Source of the DNA: JAHFPN01 sp036559465
GTDB lineage: Bacteria > Pseudomonadota > Alphaproteobacteria > Rhizobiales > Xanthobacteraceae
Direction of reading: 5' to 3'
Assembly: GCA_036559465.1 (NCBI GenBank)
Contig: DATBTC010000063.1
Span: 1 to 64,000, forward strand
DNA length: 64,000 bases
Shown here: positions 9,428 to 18,311 of the stretch, piece after piece
Layout: each line of letters opens with the position of its first letter
How positions within the stretch are numbered: position 1 is the stretch's first letter
Made by a program: the position numbers and the translations under genes
Notes under the pieces: generated by a model
Seen by the model: only the letters and a program-made list of their open reading frames with translations
The model's database searches: none
Told to the model about the DNA's origin: nothing

Positions 9428-9949
9428 CTAGCCCTTGCGGCGCAGGCGCACGACCACATCGACGCGAGAAACCTCGAAGCCCGCGGGCGGCTTCGGCAGC
9501 CGGTCGACCAGAAGCTCGGAACCTGGAATATCGAAGATATTGTTGTCACCTTCGACGAAGAAGTGATGGTGGTCCGAGTTGTTGGTGTCGAAATAGGTCT
9601 TCGACCCGTCGACCGCGACCTCGCGCAACAGCCGCACCTCGGTGAACTGGTTCAGCGTGTTGTAGACGGTCGCCAGCGACACCGGGAAACGCGCGCGCAG
9701 TGCCTCTTCGTGCAGGCTTTCCGCGGTCATGTGCCGGTCGCCCTTGGCAAACAGCAGCCAGCCGAGCGCAAGCCGCTGGCGCGTCGGCCGCAGGCCCACC
9801 TCGCGCAGCATCTGCCGCACGTCATGGAACGGACAGCCGGTACGCCGCCCCGCCGCCGGTTGCGTCTGCAGCCGCTCGACCGGGAGCTCCACGTCGTCGT
9901 CCTCGAACACGGGGCGACGCGGCATGTCGTTGGTAATTGGGTCTGCCAT
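9428..9949 (-). CDS. irr: Iron response regulator Irr (Fur superfamily)
   Basis: Irr senses heme-dependent iron status and controls iron and heme genes in Rhizobiales. The 173-residue protein has an N-terminal GCPFHDV with Cys39-Pro40, a heme-regulatory type CP motif. It also has a Fur-type winged helix (LRPTRQRLALGWLLF to SLATVYNTLNQFTE, residues about 53-104) and the diagnostic HHH triplet at 127-129 within SDHHHFF, the second heme site in known Irr. The position divergent from fabA-fabB-fabI is the conserved rhizobial neighbourhood. Heme-triggered degradation is known for Bradyrhizobium Irr and is inferred here from the CP motif. Confidence 0.95.
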   Translation of the reverse strand: MADPITNDMPRRPVFEDDDVELPVERLQTQPAAGRRTGCPFHDVRQMLREVGLRPTRQRLALGWLLFAKGDRHMTAESLHEEALRARFPVSLATVYNTLNQFTEVRLLREVAVDGSKTYFDTNNSDHHHFFVEGDNNIFDIPGSELLVDRLPKPPAGFEVSRVDVVVRLRRKG

Positions 9950-10115
9950 GTTGTCTCGATAATAGGGAGGCGATGCCCTAGGCGCAACACCCGGCCCAAC
10001 AAGGCTTTTTGCGCGAAATCGAGGGCTATTCCACGGACCTCTGTGCCTTTCGGGTATCAGGTTGCTGTGTTAGGAAATTTGCGGCCTGAAACGGGGCCGG
10101 TGTCCCAGAGCGGCA

Positions 10116-10649
10116 ATGAGCGAGCGGCGCGCGAACTACGAATACGAGGATCTGCTGACCTGCGGGCGCGGCGAGCTTTTCGGCGCGGGCAATGCCCAGT
10201 TGCCGTTGCCGCCGATGCTGATGTTCGACCGCATTTCGGAAATCGCCGAGACCGGCGGCCAGCATGGCAAGGGCCTGATGCGGGCCGAGCTGAAGGTGCG
10301 GCCGGATCTGTGGTTCTTTTCCTGCCATTTCAAGGGCGATCCGGTCATGCCCGGCTGCCTCGGGATCGATGCGCTCTGGCAGATGCTCGGCTTTTTCCTT
10401 GGCTGGCTTGGGGCGCCGGGCCGGGGCCGGGCGCTCGGCGTCGGCGAGATCAAACTCTCCGGTCAGGTGCTGCCGACGGTAAAGAACGTCGTTTATGGCA
10501 TCGACATCAAACGCGTGATGCGTTCCAAGCTCGTGCTCGGTATCGCCGACGGGTGGCTCTCCGCCGACGGCGAGACCATCTATCGCGCTTTCGACCTCAA
10601 GGTCGGCCTGTTCCGCGCCGACCAGGAGACGCAAGCGGCGAAAGCCTGA
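10116..10649 (+). CDS. fabA: 3-hydroxydecanoyl-ACP dehydratase/isomerase
   Basis: FabA dehydrates 3-hydroxydecanoyl-ACP and isomerises the trans-2 product to cis-3, the branch point of anaerobic unsaturated fatty acid synthesis. The 177-residue hot-dog protein shows the catalytic His71 in CHFKGDPVMPG and Asp85 in CLGIDALWQM, as in characterised FabA. It is the first gene of fabA-fabB-fabI. The 166-base gap to irr must hold both divergent promoters; I could not identify an iron-control element there by eye. Confidence 0.97.
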   Translation: MSERRANYEYEDLLTCGRGELFGAGNAQLPLPPMLMFDRISEIAETGGQHGKGLMRAELKVRPDLWFFSCHFKGDPVMPGCLGIDALWQMLGFFLGWLGAPGRGRALGVGEIKLSGQVLPTVKNVVYGIDIKRVMRSKLVLGIADGWLSADGETIYRAFDLKVGLFRADQETQAAKA

Positions 10650-10697
10650 AGGCGCGCGGCCGAAGCCCGGCCGGCCGCCCGGATCGACGAGGCAGAC

Positions 10698-11915
10698 ATG
10701 CGACGAGTGGTCGTCAGCGGGATGGGCATCGTCTCGTCCATCGGCAACAGCACGCAAGAAGTGCTGGCTTCGCTGCGCGAAGCCAAGAGCGGAATTTCCG
10801 CGGCCGCGGACTACAAGCGCCTGGGGTTTCGTTGCCAGGTGCACGGCGCGCCGACGCTCGATCCGGTCGGCATGGTGGACCGGCGCGCGCTACGCTTCCT
10901 CGGCGGCGGTGCAGCCTGGAATCATGTCGCCATGGACCAGGCGATCCGCGATGCCGGGCTCGAGCCCGGCGAAGTCTCCAACGTGAAAACCGGCATCATC
11001 ATGGGCTCGGGCGGGCCCTCGACGCGCACGCTGGTCGAGGCCGCCGACATCACGCGCGAAAAGGGTCCCAAGCGCGTCGGCCCCTTCGCGGTGCCCAAGG
11101 CCATGTCGTCGACCGCCTCGGCAACGCTTGCCACCTGGTTCAAGATCAAGGGGGTCAATTATTCGATCTCCTCGGCGTGCGCGACTTCCAACCACTGCAT
11201 CGGCAACTCCTACGAGATGATCCAGGCCGGCAAGCAGGACATCATGTTCGCCGGCGGTTGCGAGGAGCTCGACTGGACGCTCTCGGTCCTGTTCGACGCC
11301 ATGGGCGCCATGTCGTCGGGCTTCAACGACACGCCCGAGAAGGCGTCGCGCGCCTATGACAAGGACCGCGACGGCTTCGTCATCGCAGGCGGTGCTGGCG
11401 TCGTGGTGCTGGAAGAACTTGAGCACGCCAAGGCGCGCGGCGCGCGCATCTACGGCGAAATCACCGGCTACGGCGCCACCTCCGACGGCCACGACATGGT
11501 ACAGCCTTCCGGCGAGGGCGCGGTGCGCTGCATGCGGATGGCGCTCGACGACGTCAAAGCGCCGGTCGATTACATCAATCCGCACGCGACCTCCACCCTG
11601 ATCGGCGATCTGAAGGAGATCGAGGCGATCCGCGAAGTGTTCGGCGCGAAATGTCCGCCGATTTCCGCCACCAAGTCGCTGACCGGTCATTCGCTCGGCG
11701 CCACCGGCGTTCAGGAAGTGATCTATTCGTTGCTGATGATGCAGAACGGCTTCATCTGCGGGAGCGCCAATATCGAGACGCTCGACCCGGCCTTCGCCGA
11801 CATGCCGATTCTGCGCGAACGCAAGGACAATGTTCAGCTCGGCTGCGTGCTTTCGAATTCCTTCGGCTTCGGCGGCACCAACGCCTCGATCGTCCTGCAG
11901 CGTGCCGACGCATGA
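10698..11915 (+). CDS. fabB: 3-oxoacyl-ACP synthase I
   Basis: FabB elongates the cis-3-decenoyl-ACP made by FabA. The 405-residue thiolase-fold enzyme has nucleophile Cys161 in SSACATSNHC, His296 in INPHATST, and Lys/His331 in KSLTGHSLGATG, giving the Cys-His-His set of condensing enzymes. It follows fabA by 48 bases, and its TGA stop overlaps the fabI start (ATGA), so expression is coupled. Confidence 0.97.
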   Translation: MRRVVVSGMGIVSSIGNSTQEVLASLREAKSGISAAADYKRLGFRCQVHGAPTLDPVGMVDRRALRFLGGGAAWNHVAMDQAIRDAGLEPGEVSNVKTGIIMGSGGPSTRTLVEAADITREKGPKRVGPFAVPKAMSSTASATLATWFKIKGVNYSISSACATSNHCIGNSYEMIQAGKQDIMFAGGCEELDWTLSVLFDAMGAMSSGFNDTPEKASRAYDKDRDGFVIAGGAGVVVLEELEHAKARGARIYGEITGYGATSDGHDMVQPSGEGAVRCMRMALDDVKAPVDYINPHATSTLIGDLKEIEAIREVFGAKCPPISATKSLTGHSLGATGVQEVIYSLLMMQNGFICGSANIETLDPAFADMPILRERKDNVQLGCVLSNSFGFGGTNASIVLQRADA

Positions 11916-12769
11916 CCAAGTCGGTACAGGCGTTGTTGGCGGGCAAGCGCGGCCTCATCATGGGGGTCGCCAACGACCATTCCATCGCCTGGGGCATCGC
12001 CCAGGCGGCGCATGCGCAGGGCGCGGAACTCGCTTTTACTTATCAGGGCGAGGCGCTCGGCAAGCGCGTGCGGCCGCTCGCCGAGTCGCTCGGCGCCAAG
12101 CTCATCCTGCCCTGCGACGTGGAGGACGCGGCCTCGGTCGATCGCGTTTTCGCCGAGCTCAAGCGCGCCTGGGGTAGTCTCGACTTCGTCGTGCACGCCA
12201 TCGCCTTCTCCGACAAGAACGAGCTCAAGGGCCGCTACGCCGATACTTCGCGCGAGAACTTCGTCCGCACCATGCTGGTTTCCTGCTTCTCCTTCACCGA
12301 GATCGCCAAGCGCGCCGGCAACTTGATGAAACCGGGCGGCTCGATCCTGACGCTCACGTTCGGCGGCTCGGCCCGCGTCATGCCGAACTACAACGTGATG
12401 GGCGTGGCCAAGGCCGCGCTCGAGGCGAGCGTCCGGTATCTCGCCGCCGATTTCGGGCCCAAGGGTATTCGCGTCAACGCCATTTCCGCGGGCCCGGTGC
12501 GCACGCTGGCCGGCGCCGGCATCGCCAACGCGCGCTTCATGTTCAATTTCCAGAAGCGCCATTCGCCGCTGCGCCGCCCGGTCACCATCGAGGACGTCGG
12601 GGGTGCTGCGCTCTTTTTGCTCTCTGGCCTTTCCTCGGCGGTGACCGGCGAGATCGTCTATGTCGATGCCGGGTACAACGTCATCTCCATGCCTAATCCC
12701 GAAGACTTGAAGAACGGCGAGGACGAGGCCGACAGCAGGAACGGCGTCACCCCTAAGGCAGCAGAGTAG
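11912..12769 (+). CDS. fabI: Enoyl-ACP reductase (NADH)
   Basis: FabI reduces trans-2-enoyl-ACP, the last step of each elongation cycle and the triclosan target. The 285-residue short-chain reductase begins at ATG 11912. It has GVANDHSIAWGIA (glycine-rich NADH loop), Tyr160 and Lys167 spaced Y-x6-K as in FabI, and GIRVNAISAGPVRTLA. A longer upstream extension of the frame is excluded because the ATGA overlap with fabB marks the start. The C-terminal 25 residues are a charged tail. Confidence 0.96.
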   Translation: MTKSVQALLAGKRGLIMGVANDHSIAWGIAQAAHAQGAELAFTYQGEALGKRVRPLAESLGAKLILPCDVEDAASVDRVFAELKRAWGSLDFVVHAIAFSDKNELKGRYADTSRENFVRTMLVSCFSFTEIAKRAGNLMKPGGSILTLTFGGSARVMPNYNVMGVAKAALEASVRYLAADFGPKGIRVNAISAGPVRTLAGAGIANARFMFNFQKRHSPLRRPVTIEDVGGAALFLLSGLSSAVTGEIVYVDAGYNVISMPNPEDLKNGEDEADSRNGVTPKAAE

Positions 12770-12801
12770 AAGAGCGACGACGAGCACCGGGAGCACCGAT
12801 T

Positions 12802-14082
12802 GTGACCCGTTTGCATGATCTGATCCGCCATGAACGGCCGCGCGGCTTCGAGCTGCCGCGCTGGCTCGAGCGGATCGTTTCGGCCGGCATCGTATCGACC
12901 GATCCACAAATTATCCGGCGCCAGCGGATCACCAATGTCACGGCGCTCGCCGGATCGCTCAACGCGATCACGCGAATTGTCGCCAATTTTTTCTACGACG
13001 CCGAAAACTTGCTGCTCATGCAGGTCACCTACGCTGGAATTGCGATCTTCCCCCTCCTGGTTCACCGCCTGCATCGATTTAGCGATATCGCGGGCCCGGC
13101 GGCCCTCACGATCTGGTTCCTGGCGTCCGTGACGCTGTCGTCGACCTTCTACGGATTGCAGGCCCAGACCCAGGTCTATTTCTTGCTCGCCGCCATCGTG
13201 TGGTTCGTGTTCGGCCTGGAGCACTGGCGTATCGCCATCGGCGGGCTGCTCTTGGCGTGCGCGGTGATGCTGGCGGTGGTCAACTTCGCGCCGCAGCAAG
13301 GCATCGCGGGCATTACAGACGAGCGCGCGATGAAATTTCTGGCGATTCAATCCATGATCAATGCCATCGTCATCAACGCCGGGGTGCTGTTCTACGCGCT
13401 GTTCCTGCTGCGGCGGGCCGAGGACGAGCTGGAACGGCAACGCGTCCGCGCCGAGGCCCTGGTATCGGTCGTGCTTCCCGAGGCGGTGGCGCGGCGCCTG
13501 CGCTCCGGTAGCGAGATGCGGATCGCCGACCGCATCGAGAACGTGAGCGTGCTGTTCGCCGATCTCGCCGGCTTCACGCCCGCCGCGCACGAGGAGCCTC
13601 CGGAAGCGGTCGTCGAATATCTCGATCAGTTCGTGCGTGCGTTCGATCTGATGTGCGAGACCTACGGCGTCGATAAGATCAAGACCATCGGCGATTCCTA
13701 TATGGCGGTCGGCGGCCTGAACGGGGGAAGTGTCGGCGGCGTGATCGGGATCGGACGCCTGGCGCTCGAAATGCTTAAGGTTCAGCATCGCCGAGCGCCA
13801 CTCGGCCACCGGAAGCTCGAACTGCGCGTCGGCATCCATTACGGGACCGCGATCGCTGGCGTGATCGGCGATACGCGGATCTCCTACGATCTATGGGGCG
13901 ATGCGGTGAACATGGCCTCGCGCATGCAGTCGCACGGTATTCCCAGCCGCATCCAGGTGAGCGAGGAATATCGCGCTGCCGCCGGCGAGCGCTTCCTGTT
14001 CGAGGAGCGCGGCGACACCGAGATCAAGGGCATCGGCGTCGCGCACACGTTTTTTCTGCTCGGGCCGCGTGTAAAGGATTGA
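12802..14082 (+). CDS. Membrane-bound class III adenylate cyclase
   Basis: The 426-residue protein starts at GTG 12802. Residues about 50-210 contain five or six hydrophobic helices and no recognisable sensor domain. The C-terminal half is a complete class III cyclase: metal ligands Asp254 (LFADLAGFT) and Asp298 (KTIGDSYMA), adenine-selecting Lys294 and Asp367 (LWGDAVNMASRM), and transition-state Asn370 and Arg374. The Lys/Asp pair predicts ATP, not GTP, as substrate. It follows fabI by 32 bases and may be read from the fab operon. The signal sensed is unknown. Confidence 0.9.
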   Translation: MTRLHDLIRHERPRGFELPRWLERIVSAGIVSTDPQIIRRQRITNVTALAGSLNAITRIVANFFYDAENLLLMQVTYAGIAIFPLLVHRLHRFSDIAGPAALTIWFLASVTLSSTFYGLQAQTQVYFLLAAIVWFVFGLEHWRIAIGGLLLACAVMLAVVNFAPQQGIAGITDERAMKFLAIQSMINAIVINAGVLFYALFLLRRAEDELERQRVRAEALVSVVLPEAVARRLRSGSEMRIADRIENVSVLFADLAGFTPAAHEEPPEAVVEYLDQFVRAFDLMCETYGVDKIKTIGDSYMAVGGLNGGSVGGVIGIGRLALEMLKVQHRRAPLGHRKLELRVGIHYGTAIAGVIGDTRISYDLWGDAVNMASRMQSHGIPSRIQVSEEYRAAAGERFLFEERGDTEIKGIGVAHTFFLLGPRVKD

Positions 14083-14101
14083 AGCGGAACCGGAAAAGCA
14101 A

Positions 14102-14124
14102 AAGGGCGGCTCGTGGCCGCCCTT
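14102..14124 (-). terminator. Rho-independent terminator of pnp
   Basis: A 9-bp perfect stem, AAGGGCGGC/GCCGCCCTT, with a 5-base loop is followed on the minus strand by TTTTGCTTTT. It sits 25 bases beyond the pnp stop and closes the long minus-strand block. It lies in the tail-to-tail gap with the cyclase gene. Confidence 0.85.
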
Positions 14125-14148
14125 CGCTGTTTAGCCGTGAGCCAGGCG

Positions 14149-16314
14149 TCAGCTCGCCGCTCCCGCCGCTCCCGGCTCCGCGGCCTGCTCGGCCTTCTGC
14201 TTGGCCTCCAGATCCTCGCCGGTCTGCTGGTCGACGACCTTCATTGAGAGGCGCACCTTGCCGCGCTCGTCGACGCCCAAGAGCTTCACCTTCACCTTGT
14301 CGCCTTCCTTGACCACGTCGTTGACCTTGTTCACCCGCCGCGCTGCGAGCTGCGAGATGTGCACTAGTCCATCCTTGGCGCCGAAGAAGTTCACGAAGGC
14401 GCCGAAGTCCATGACCTTAACGACGGTGCCGTCGTAGATCACGCCGACTTCCGGTTCCGACACGATCGACTTGATCCACTTCATCGCGGCGGCGATCGAC
14501 TCGGCGTTGGCCGAGGCCACCTTGATCGTGCCGTCGTCCTCGACGTTGATCTTGGCGCCGGTCTTCTCCACGATTTCGCGGATCACCTTGCCGCCGGTGC
14601 CGATCACTTCCCGGATCTTGTCGGTCGGAATCTTCAGCGTCTCGATGCGCGGGGCGTATTCGCCAAGCTCCGCGCGCGCCGCGTTGAGGGCCTTGGCCAT
14701 TTCACCCAGGATGTGCAGGCGTCCGCCCTTGGCCTGGCTGAGCGCCACCTTCATGATCTCTTCGGTGATGCCGGCGATCTTGATGTCCATCTGCAGCGCG
14801 GTGACGCCCTGGTCGGTGCCGGCCACCTTGAAGTCCATGTCGCCGAGATGGTCCTCGTCGCCGAGAATGTCCGAGAGCACCGCGAAACGCTTGTCCTCCA
14901 GGATCAGGCCCATGGCGATACCGGCCGTCGCCCGCTTGAGCGGCACGCCGGCATCCATCAGAGCCAGCGAAGTGCCGCACACGGTCGCCATCGACGACGA
15001 GCCGTTCGACTCGGTGATCTCCGACACCACGCGGATGGTGTAGGGGAAATCCTCCTTCGAAGGCAGGATCGGCCGGATCGCGCGCCAGGCGAGCTTGCCG
15101 TGTCCGATCTCGCGCCGGCCGGGAGCACCCATGCGGCCGGTCTCGCCCACCGAGAACGGCGGGAAATTGTAATGCAGCATGAAAGCTTCTTTGTAGGTTC
15201 CCTGCAGCGCGTCGATCCACTGCTCGTCCTCGCCGGTGCCGAGCGTGGCGACCACGATCGCTTGCGTCTCGCCGCGAGTGAACAGCGCCGAGCCGTGGGT
15301 GCGCGGCAGGAAGCCGGCCTCCGCGACGATTGGACGAACGGTAGACAGGTCGCGGCCGTCGATGCGCTTGCTGGTGTCGAGGATATTCCAGCGCACGATC
15401 TTGCCTTCGAGCTCCTTGAACACGCCGACGACCTGCGCCATCGGACGCTCGGGGTTGTCGACGCCGCCCGGGAAGTAGTGCTCCATGGCTTTCTTCTTGA
15501 CCGCGGCGACGGCATCCTGGCGTTCTGCCTTGCGCGGGATGGCGTAGGCCTTGCGCAGATCCTTCTCGACGACACCGAGCATTTCCTTTTCGAGCGCCTT
15601 GGTATCCGGCATTGCGAAGTCGCGCGGCTCCTTGGCCGCCTTCTCGGCAAGACGGATGATCATGTCGATGACCGGCTGCATATGCCGGTGGCCGAACATG
15701 ACGGCGCCGAGCATGATCTCCTCGGGCAGCTCCTTGGCCTCGGATTCCACCATCAGCACCGCGTCCTTGGTGCCTGCGACGACTAGATCGAGCTGGCTTT
15801 CCTTCATCTCGTCGAGCGTCGGATTGAGCACGTATTCGTTGTTGGTGAAGCCGACGCGCGCGCCGCCGATCGGGCCCATGAACGGCGCGCCGGAAAGCGT
15901 GAGTGCGGCCGAGGCCGCCACCATGGCGACGATGTCGGGATCGTTCTCCTGATCGTGCGACAATACGGTGATGATCACCTGCGTGTCGCAGCGCCAGCCG
16001 TCGGCGAACAGCGGACGGATCGGCCGGTCGATCAGGCGCGAGGTCAACGTGTCCTTTTCGGTCGGACCGCGTTCGCGCTTGAAATAACCGCCGGGAATGC
16101 GGCCCGCCGCGTAGTACTTCTCGGTGTAGTTGACGGTGAGCGGCAGGAAGTCGATGCCGGGCTTCGGCTGCTTGGCCGCCACCGCGGTGGCGATCACGGT
16201 GGTCTCGCCGTAGGTGGCGAGTACCGCGCCGTCGGCTTGGCGCGCGAGTCTTCCGGTCTCTAGGACGAGGCGGCGGCCTCCCCAGTCGATTTCTTCGCGA
16301 TGAATGTCGAACAT
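14149..16314 (-). CDS. pnp: Polyribonucleotide nucleotidyltransferase (PNPase)
   Basis: PNPase is a phosphorolytic 3'-5' exoribonuclease of the RNA degradosome. The 721-residue protein begins MFDIHREEIDWGGR at ATG 16314. It contains two RNase PH-like core domains; the second includes GAPGRREIGHGKLAWRA and ITESNGSSSMATVCG. A KH domain (IGTGGKVIREI, near 560) and an S1 domain (GTVVKVMDFGAFVNFFG, near 625) follow. It is downstream of rpsO, the near-universal rpsO-pnp pairing. An in-frame extension 16 codons upstream is less likely, because the family starts at MFxxxxxEI. Confidence 0.97.
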   Translation of the reverse strand: MFDIHREEIDWGGRRLVLETGRLARQADGAVLATYGETTVIATAVAAKQPKPGIDFLPLTVNYTEKYYAAGRIPGGYFKRERGPTEKDTLTSRLIDRPIRPLFADGWRCDTQVIITVLSHDQENDPDIVAMVAASAALTLSGAPFMGPIGGARVGFTNNEYVLNPTLDEMKESQLDLVVAGTKDAVLMVESEAKELPEEIMLGAVMFGHRHMQPVIDMIIRLAEKAAKEPRDFAMPDTKALEKEMLGVVEKDLRKAYAIPRKAERQDAVAAVKKKAMEHYFPGGVDNPERPMAQVVGVFKELEGKIVRWNILDTSKRIDGRDLSTVRPIVAEAGFLPRTHGSALFTRGETQAIVVATLGTGEDEQWIDALQGTYKEAFMLHYNFPPFSVGETGRMGAPGRREIGHGKLAWRAIRPILPSKEDFPYTIRVVSEITESNGSSSMATVCGTSLALMDAGVPLKRATAGIAMGLILEDKRFAVLSDILGDEDHLGDMDFKVAGTDQGVTALQMDIKIAGITEEIMKVALSQAKGGRLHILGEMAKALNAARAELGEYAPRIETLKIPTDKIREVIGTGGKVIREIVEKTGAKINVEDDGTIKVASANAESIAAAMKWIKSIVSEPEVGVIYDGTVVKVMDFGAFVNFFGAKDGLVHISQLAARRVNKVNDVVKEGDKVKVKLLGVDERGKVRLSMKVVDQQTGEDLEAKQKAEQAAEPGAAGAAS

Positions 16315-16451
16315 ATTCGCTTTCTCTTTCCATGGCTTGCGGAGAGGGAAAGCCATGGGCAAGACGGCGAGACGCTCGCGCCGGCGCGCATGCGCGCTGA
16401 GCTTGGAGCGTCCGGCGATCCTGCCATGGCTTACTCTTCCGGGTTGATCGG

Positions 16452-16474
16452 CCGCGCGGAACCGTTCCGCGCGG
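16452..16474 (-). promoter_or_regulatory. Hairpin in the rpsO-pnp intercistronic region
   Basis: A 10-bp perfect inverted repeat, CCGCGCGGAA/TTCCGCGCGG, with a 3-base loop lies just after the rpsO stop. No T-run follows, so it is not a classical terminator. In enteric bacteria a stem-loop ahead of pnp is cut by RNase III and lets PNPase autoregulate; this position fits such a role, by inference. Confidence 0.55.
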
Positions 16475-16480
16475 AGCGGT

Positions 16481-16750
16481 TCAGCGGCGGATGTCGAGCT
16501 TGTCGATCAGCTTGCTGTAGCGCGCCTCGTCCCTCGATTTCAGATAATCGAGCAGGCTGCGCCGCTGCGAGACGAGCTTCAACAGTCCGCGCCGGGAGTG
16601 GTTGTCTTTGACGTGGGTCTTGAAGTGTTCGGTCAGGTTCGTGATCCGCTCTGTAAGGATCGCTACCTGCACCTCCGGCGAGCCCGTATCGCCCGCCTTC
16701 GTTGCATACTCTTTCACGAGTTCAAGCTTACGCTCGACCGTCACCGACAT
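16481..16750 (-). CDS. rpsO: 30S ribosomal protein S15
   Basis: S15 binds 16S rRNA early in small-subunit assembly. The 89-residue protein begins MSVTVERKLELVKEYA. It has the family motif DTGSPEVQVAILTERI, the HFKTHVKDNHSRRGLL turn and the YLKSRDEARYSKLIDKLDIRR ending. The ATG at 16750 was chosen over an in-frame start 22 codons upstream because the product then matches the usual S15 length. Confidence 0.98.
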   Translation of the reverse strand: MSVTVERKLELVKEYATKAGDTGSPEVQVAILTERITNLTEHFKTHVKDNHSRRGLLKLVSQRRSLLDYLKSRDEARYSKLIDKLDIRR

Positions 16751-16908
16751 CGGGGCGTCCTTTTGTTGGAGTTTTGGGAACGGCACAGCCGGGATGTCGT
16801 CCAGCAGTGTCGCCAACGCGCGCCTAGGCCCGCGTGATGCGGCGCAATATACATAGAATTGCGCCCGCTTCCAGCACTATATCCCCGCGCCAAACCTCGC
16901 CTTTCGGC

Positions 16909-17832
16909 TCAGCGCGGAAGGTTAAAGATACGCTTGGGCTTCAGCGAGCCTTCCAGCACCTCGGCGATCGCCACCAAGGTGCCCGCGCTCGACACCGAAA
17001 CGGTCCCCTGCATGAGAGGGGCGTCGCGGCCGCGCAGCAGCACCGGCTGGCCGAGCATCAGGCGCTGTGCATCGGCGTGGCTGACGCTCAGGCCGGGCAA
17101 CAGCTCGAGCCCGGTCTCGACACTTTCGAGCACCGCAAACAGCTCCGGCTCGCCCGCTTGCGCGAGCTTGGCCAATTGCGCGAGCGTCACCGCCTTGCTC
17201 TCGCTGAACGGGCCGACACAGGCGCGCCGCAGGCTCTCGACATGGCCGAGGCAGCCGAGCACGCGCCCAAGATCGCGCGCTATCGCGCGCACATAGGTTC
17301 CCTTGCCGCACTCGGCCTCGAGCACCGCGTGCTCAGCGTCGGGTGTTTCGATCAGCGCAAGCCGGTGAATTTCCACCGGCCGTGCCGCCAGCAAAACTTC
17401 CTCGCCGCCGCGCGCCAGATCATAGGCCCGTTCGCCCTCGATCTTCAGCGCGGAGTAGCTCGGTGGCACCTGCGCGATGGTGCCGGTGAAAGCCGGCAGC
17501 GCAGCGCGGATCGAATCTGCATCGGGTCGCGCCAGACTGGTCTTCAGCGCGCGGCCCTCGGCGTCGTCGGTATCGGTTTCGATCCCCCAGCGCACCGTGA
17601 AGCGATAGGTCTTGCGGCCGTCCATCACGAAAGGAACCGTCTTGGTCGCTTCGCCGAGCGCCACCGGCAGCACGCCGGACGCCAGCGGATCGAGCGTTCC
17701 GGCGTGGCCCGCCTTTTTCGCGCGGAACAGACGCTTGACCGCGGCTACTGCCTCGGTCGAGGTGCGGCCGACGTCCTTGTCCAGCGCGATCCAGCCGTGC
17801 ACGTCGCGCTTGTCGGTTCGCGGCGCGCTCAT
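16909..17832 (-). CDS. truB: tRNA pseudouridine(55) synthase
   Basis: TruB isomerises U55 in the T-loop of tRNAs. The 307-residue protein has the catalytic Asp48 in HAGTLDPLASGVLPVALGEATK, then KTYRFTVRWGIETDTDD and the conserved ARPVEIHRL region. Its start overlaps the rbfA stop by four bases (ATGA at 17829-17832), as in the conserved infB-rbfA-truB-rpsO order. A C-terminal PUA-like segment follows residue 240. Confidence 0.97.
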   Translation of the reverse strand: MSAPRTDKRDVHGWIALDKDVGRTSTEAVAAVKRLFRAKKAGHAGTLDPLASGVLPVALGEATKTVPFVMDGRKTYRFTVRWGIETDTDDAEGRALKTSLARPDADSIRAALPAFTGTIAQVPPSYSALKIEGERAYDLARGGEEVLLAARPVEIHRLALIETPDAEHAVLEAECGKGTYVRAIARDLGRVLGCLGHVESLRRACVGPFSESKAVTLAQLAKLAQAGEPELFAVLESVETGLELLPGLSVSHADAQRLMLGQPVLLRGRDAPLMQGTVSVSSAGTLVAIAEVLEGSLKPKRIFNLPR

Positions 17833-18245
17833 CGCGGCTTGCTGTCCTTCTTCGGATCGAGATCGCGCGCCACCTCCGGCGAGCGCAACAGCCGCTCGAT
17901 GCGCGCCGCCTCGTCGAAACGCTCATCGATCATGAAGCGGATATCGGGCGCAAACTTCAAGTTGATCCGCCGCGAGATTTCGCCGCGCAGGTACTTTTTG
18001 TGTCGTTCGAGCGCAGCCATGATCTCGGCCTGGTCGCGTCCGCCGAGCGGCATCACATAAATCGTGGCGAGCCGCAGGTCCGGGCTCATGCGCACTTCCG
18101 GGACCGTGACGGTGTGGGCCGCCAGCACCGGATCGTGCACGTCGGCGCGGATCAGCATTTCCGAGAGCGCATGGCGCACCAGCTCGCCGACGCGAAGCTG
18201 GCGCTGGCCAGGGCCTTGCTGTTCTCGATCGCGATGACGCGCCAT
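17829..18245 (-). CDS. rbfA: Ribosome-binding factor A
   Basis: RbfA is a cold-shock-related 30S maturation factor. The 138-residue protein begins MARHRDREQQGPGQRQLRVGEL at ATG 18245. It has the KH-like fold signatures VTVPEVRMSPDLRLATIYVMPLGG and LKFAPDIRFMIDERFDEA. A short charged C-terminal tail follows. It lies between infB and truB. Confidence 0.96.
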   Translation of the reverse strand: MARHRDREQQGPGQRQLRVGELVRHALSEMLIRADVHDPVLAAHTVTVPEVRMSPDLRLATIYVMPLGGRDQAEIMAALERHKKYLRGEISRRINLKFAPDIRFMIDERFDEAARIERLLRSPEVARDLDPKKDSKPR

Positions 18246-18311
18246 ATACGTCTCCCCGGATTTGGACCGAGCCGAAGACGTCAAGCAGAAGACGTCGAGT
18301 TTACGAAAGGA

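Noticed and set aside
9272..11359. A 695-codon open frame on the plus strand
   Set aside because: It runs antisense to irr and out of frame through fabA and part of fabB, which are unmistakable; no domain pattern is visible in it.
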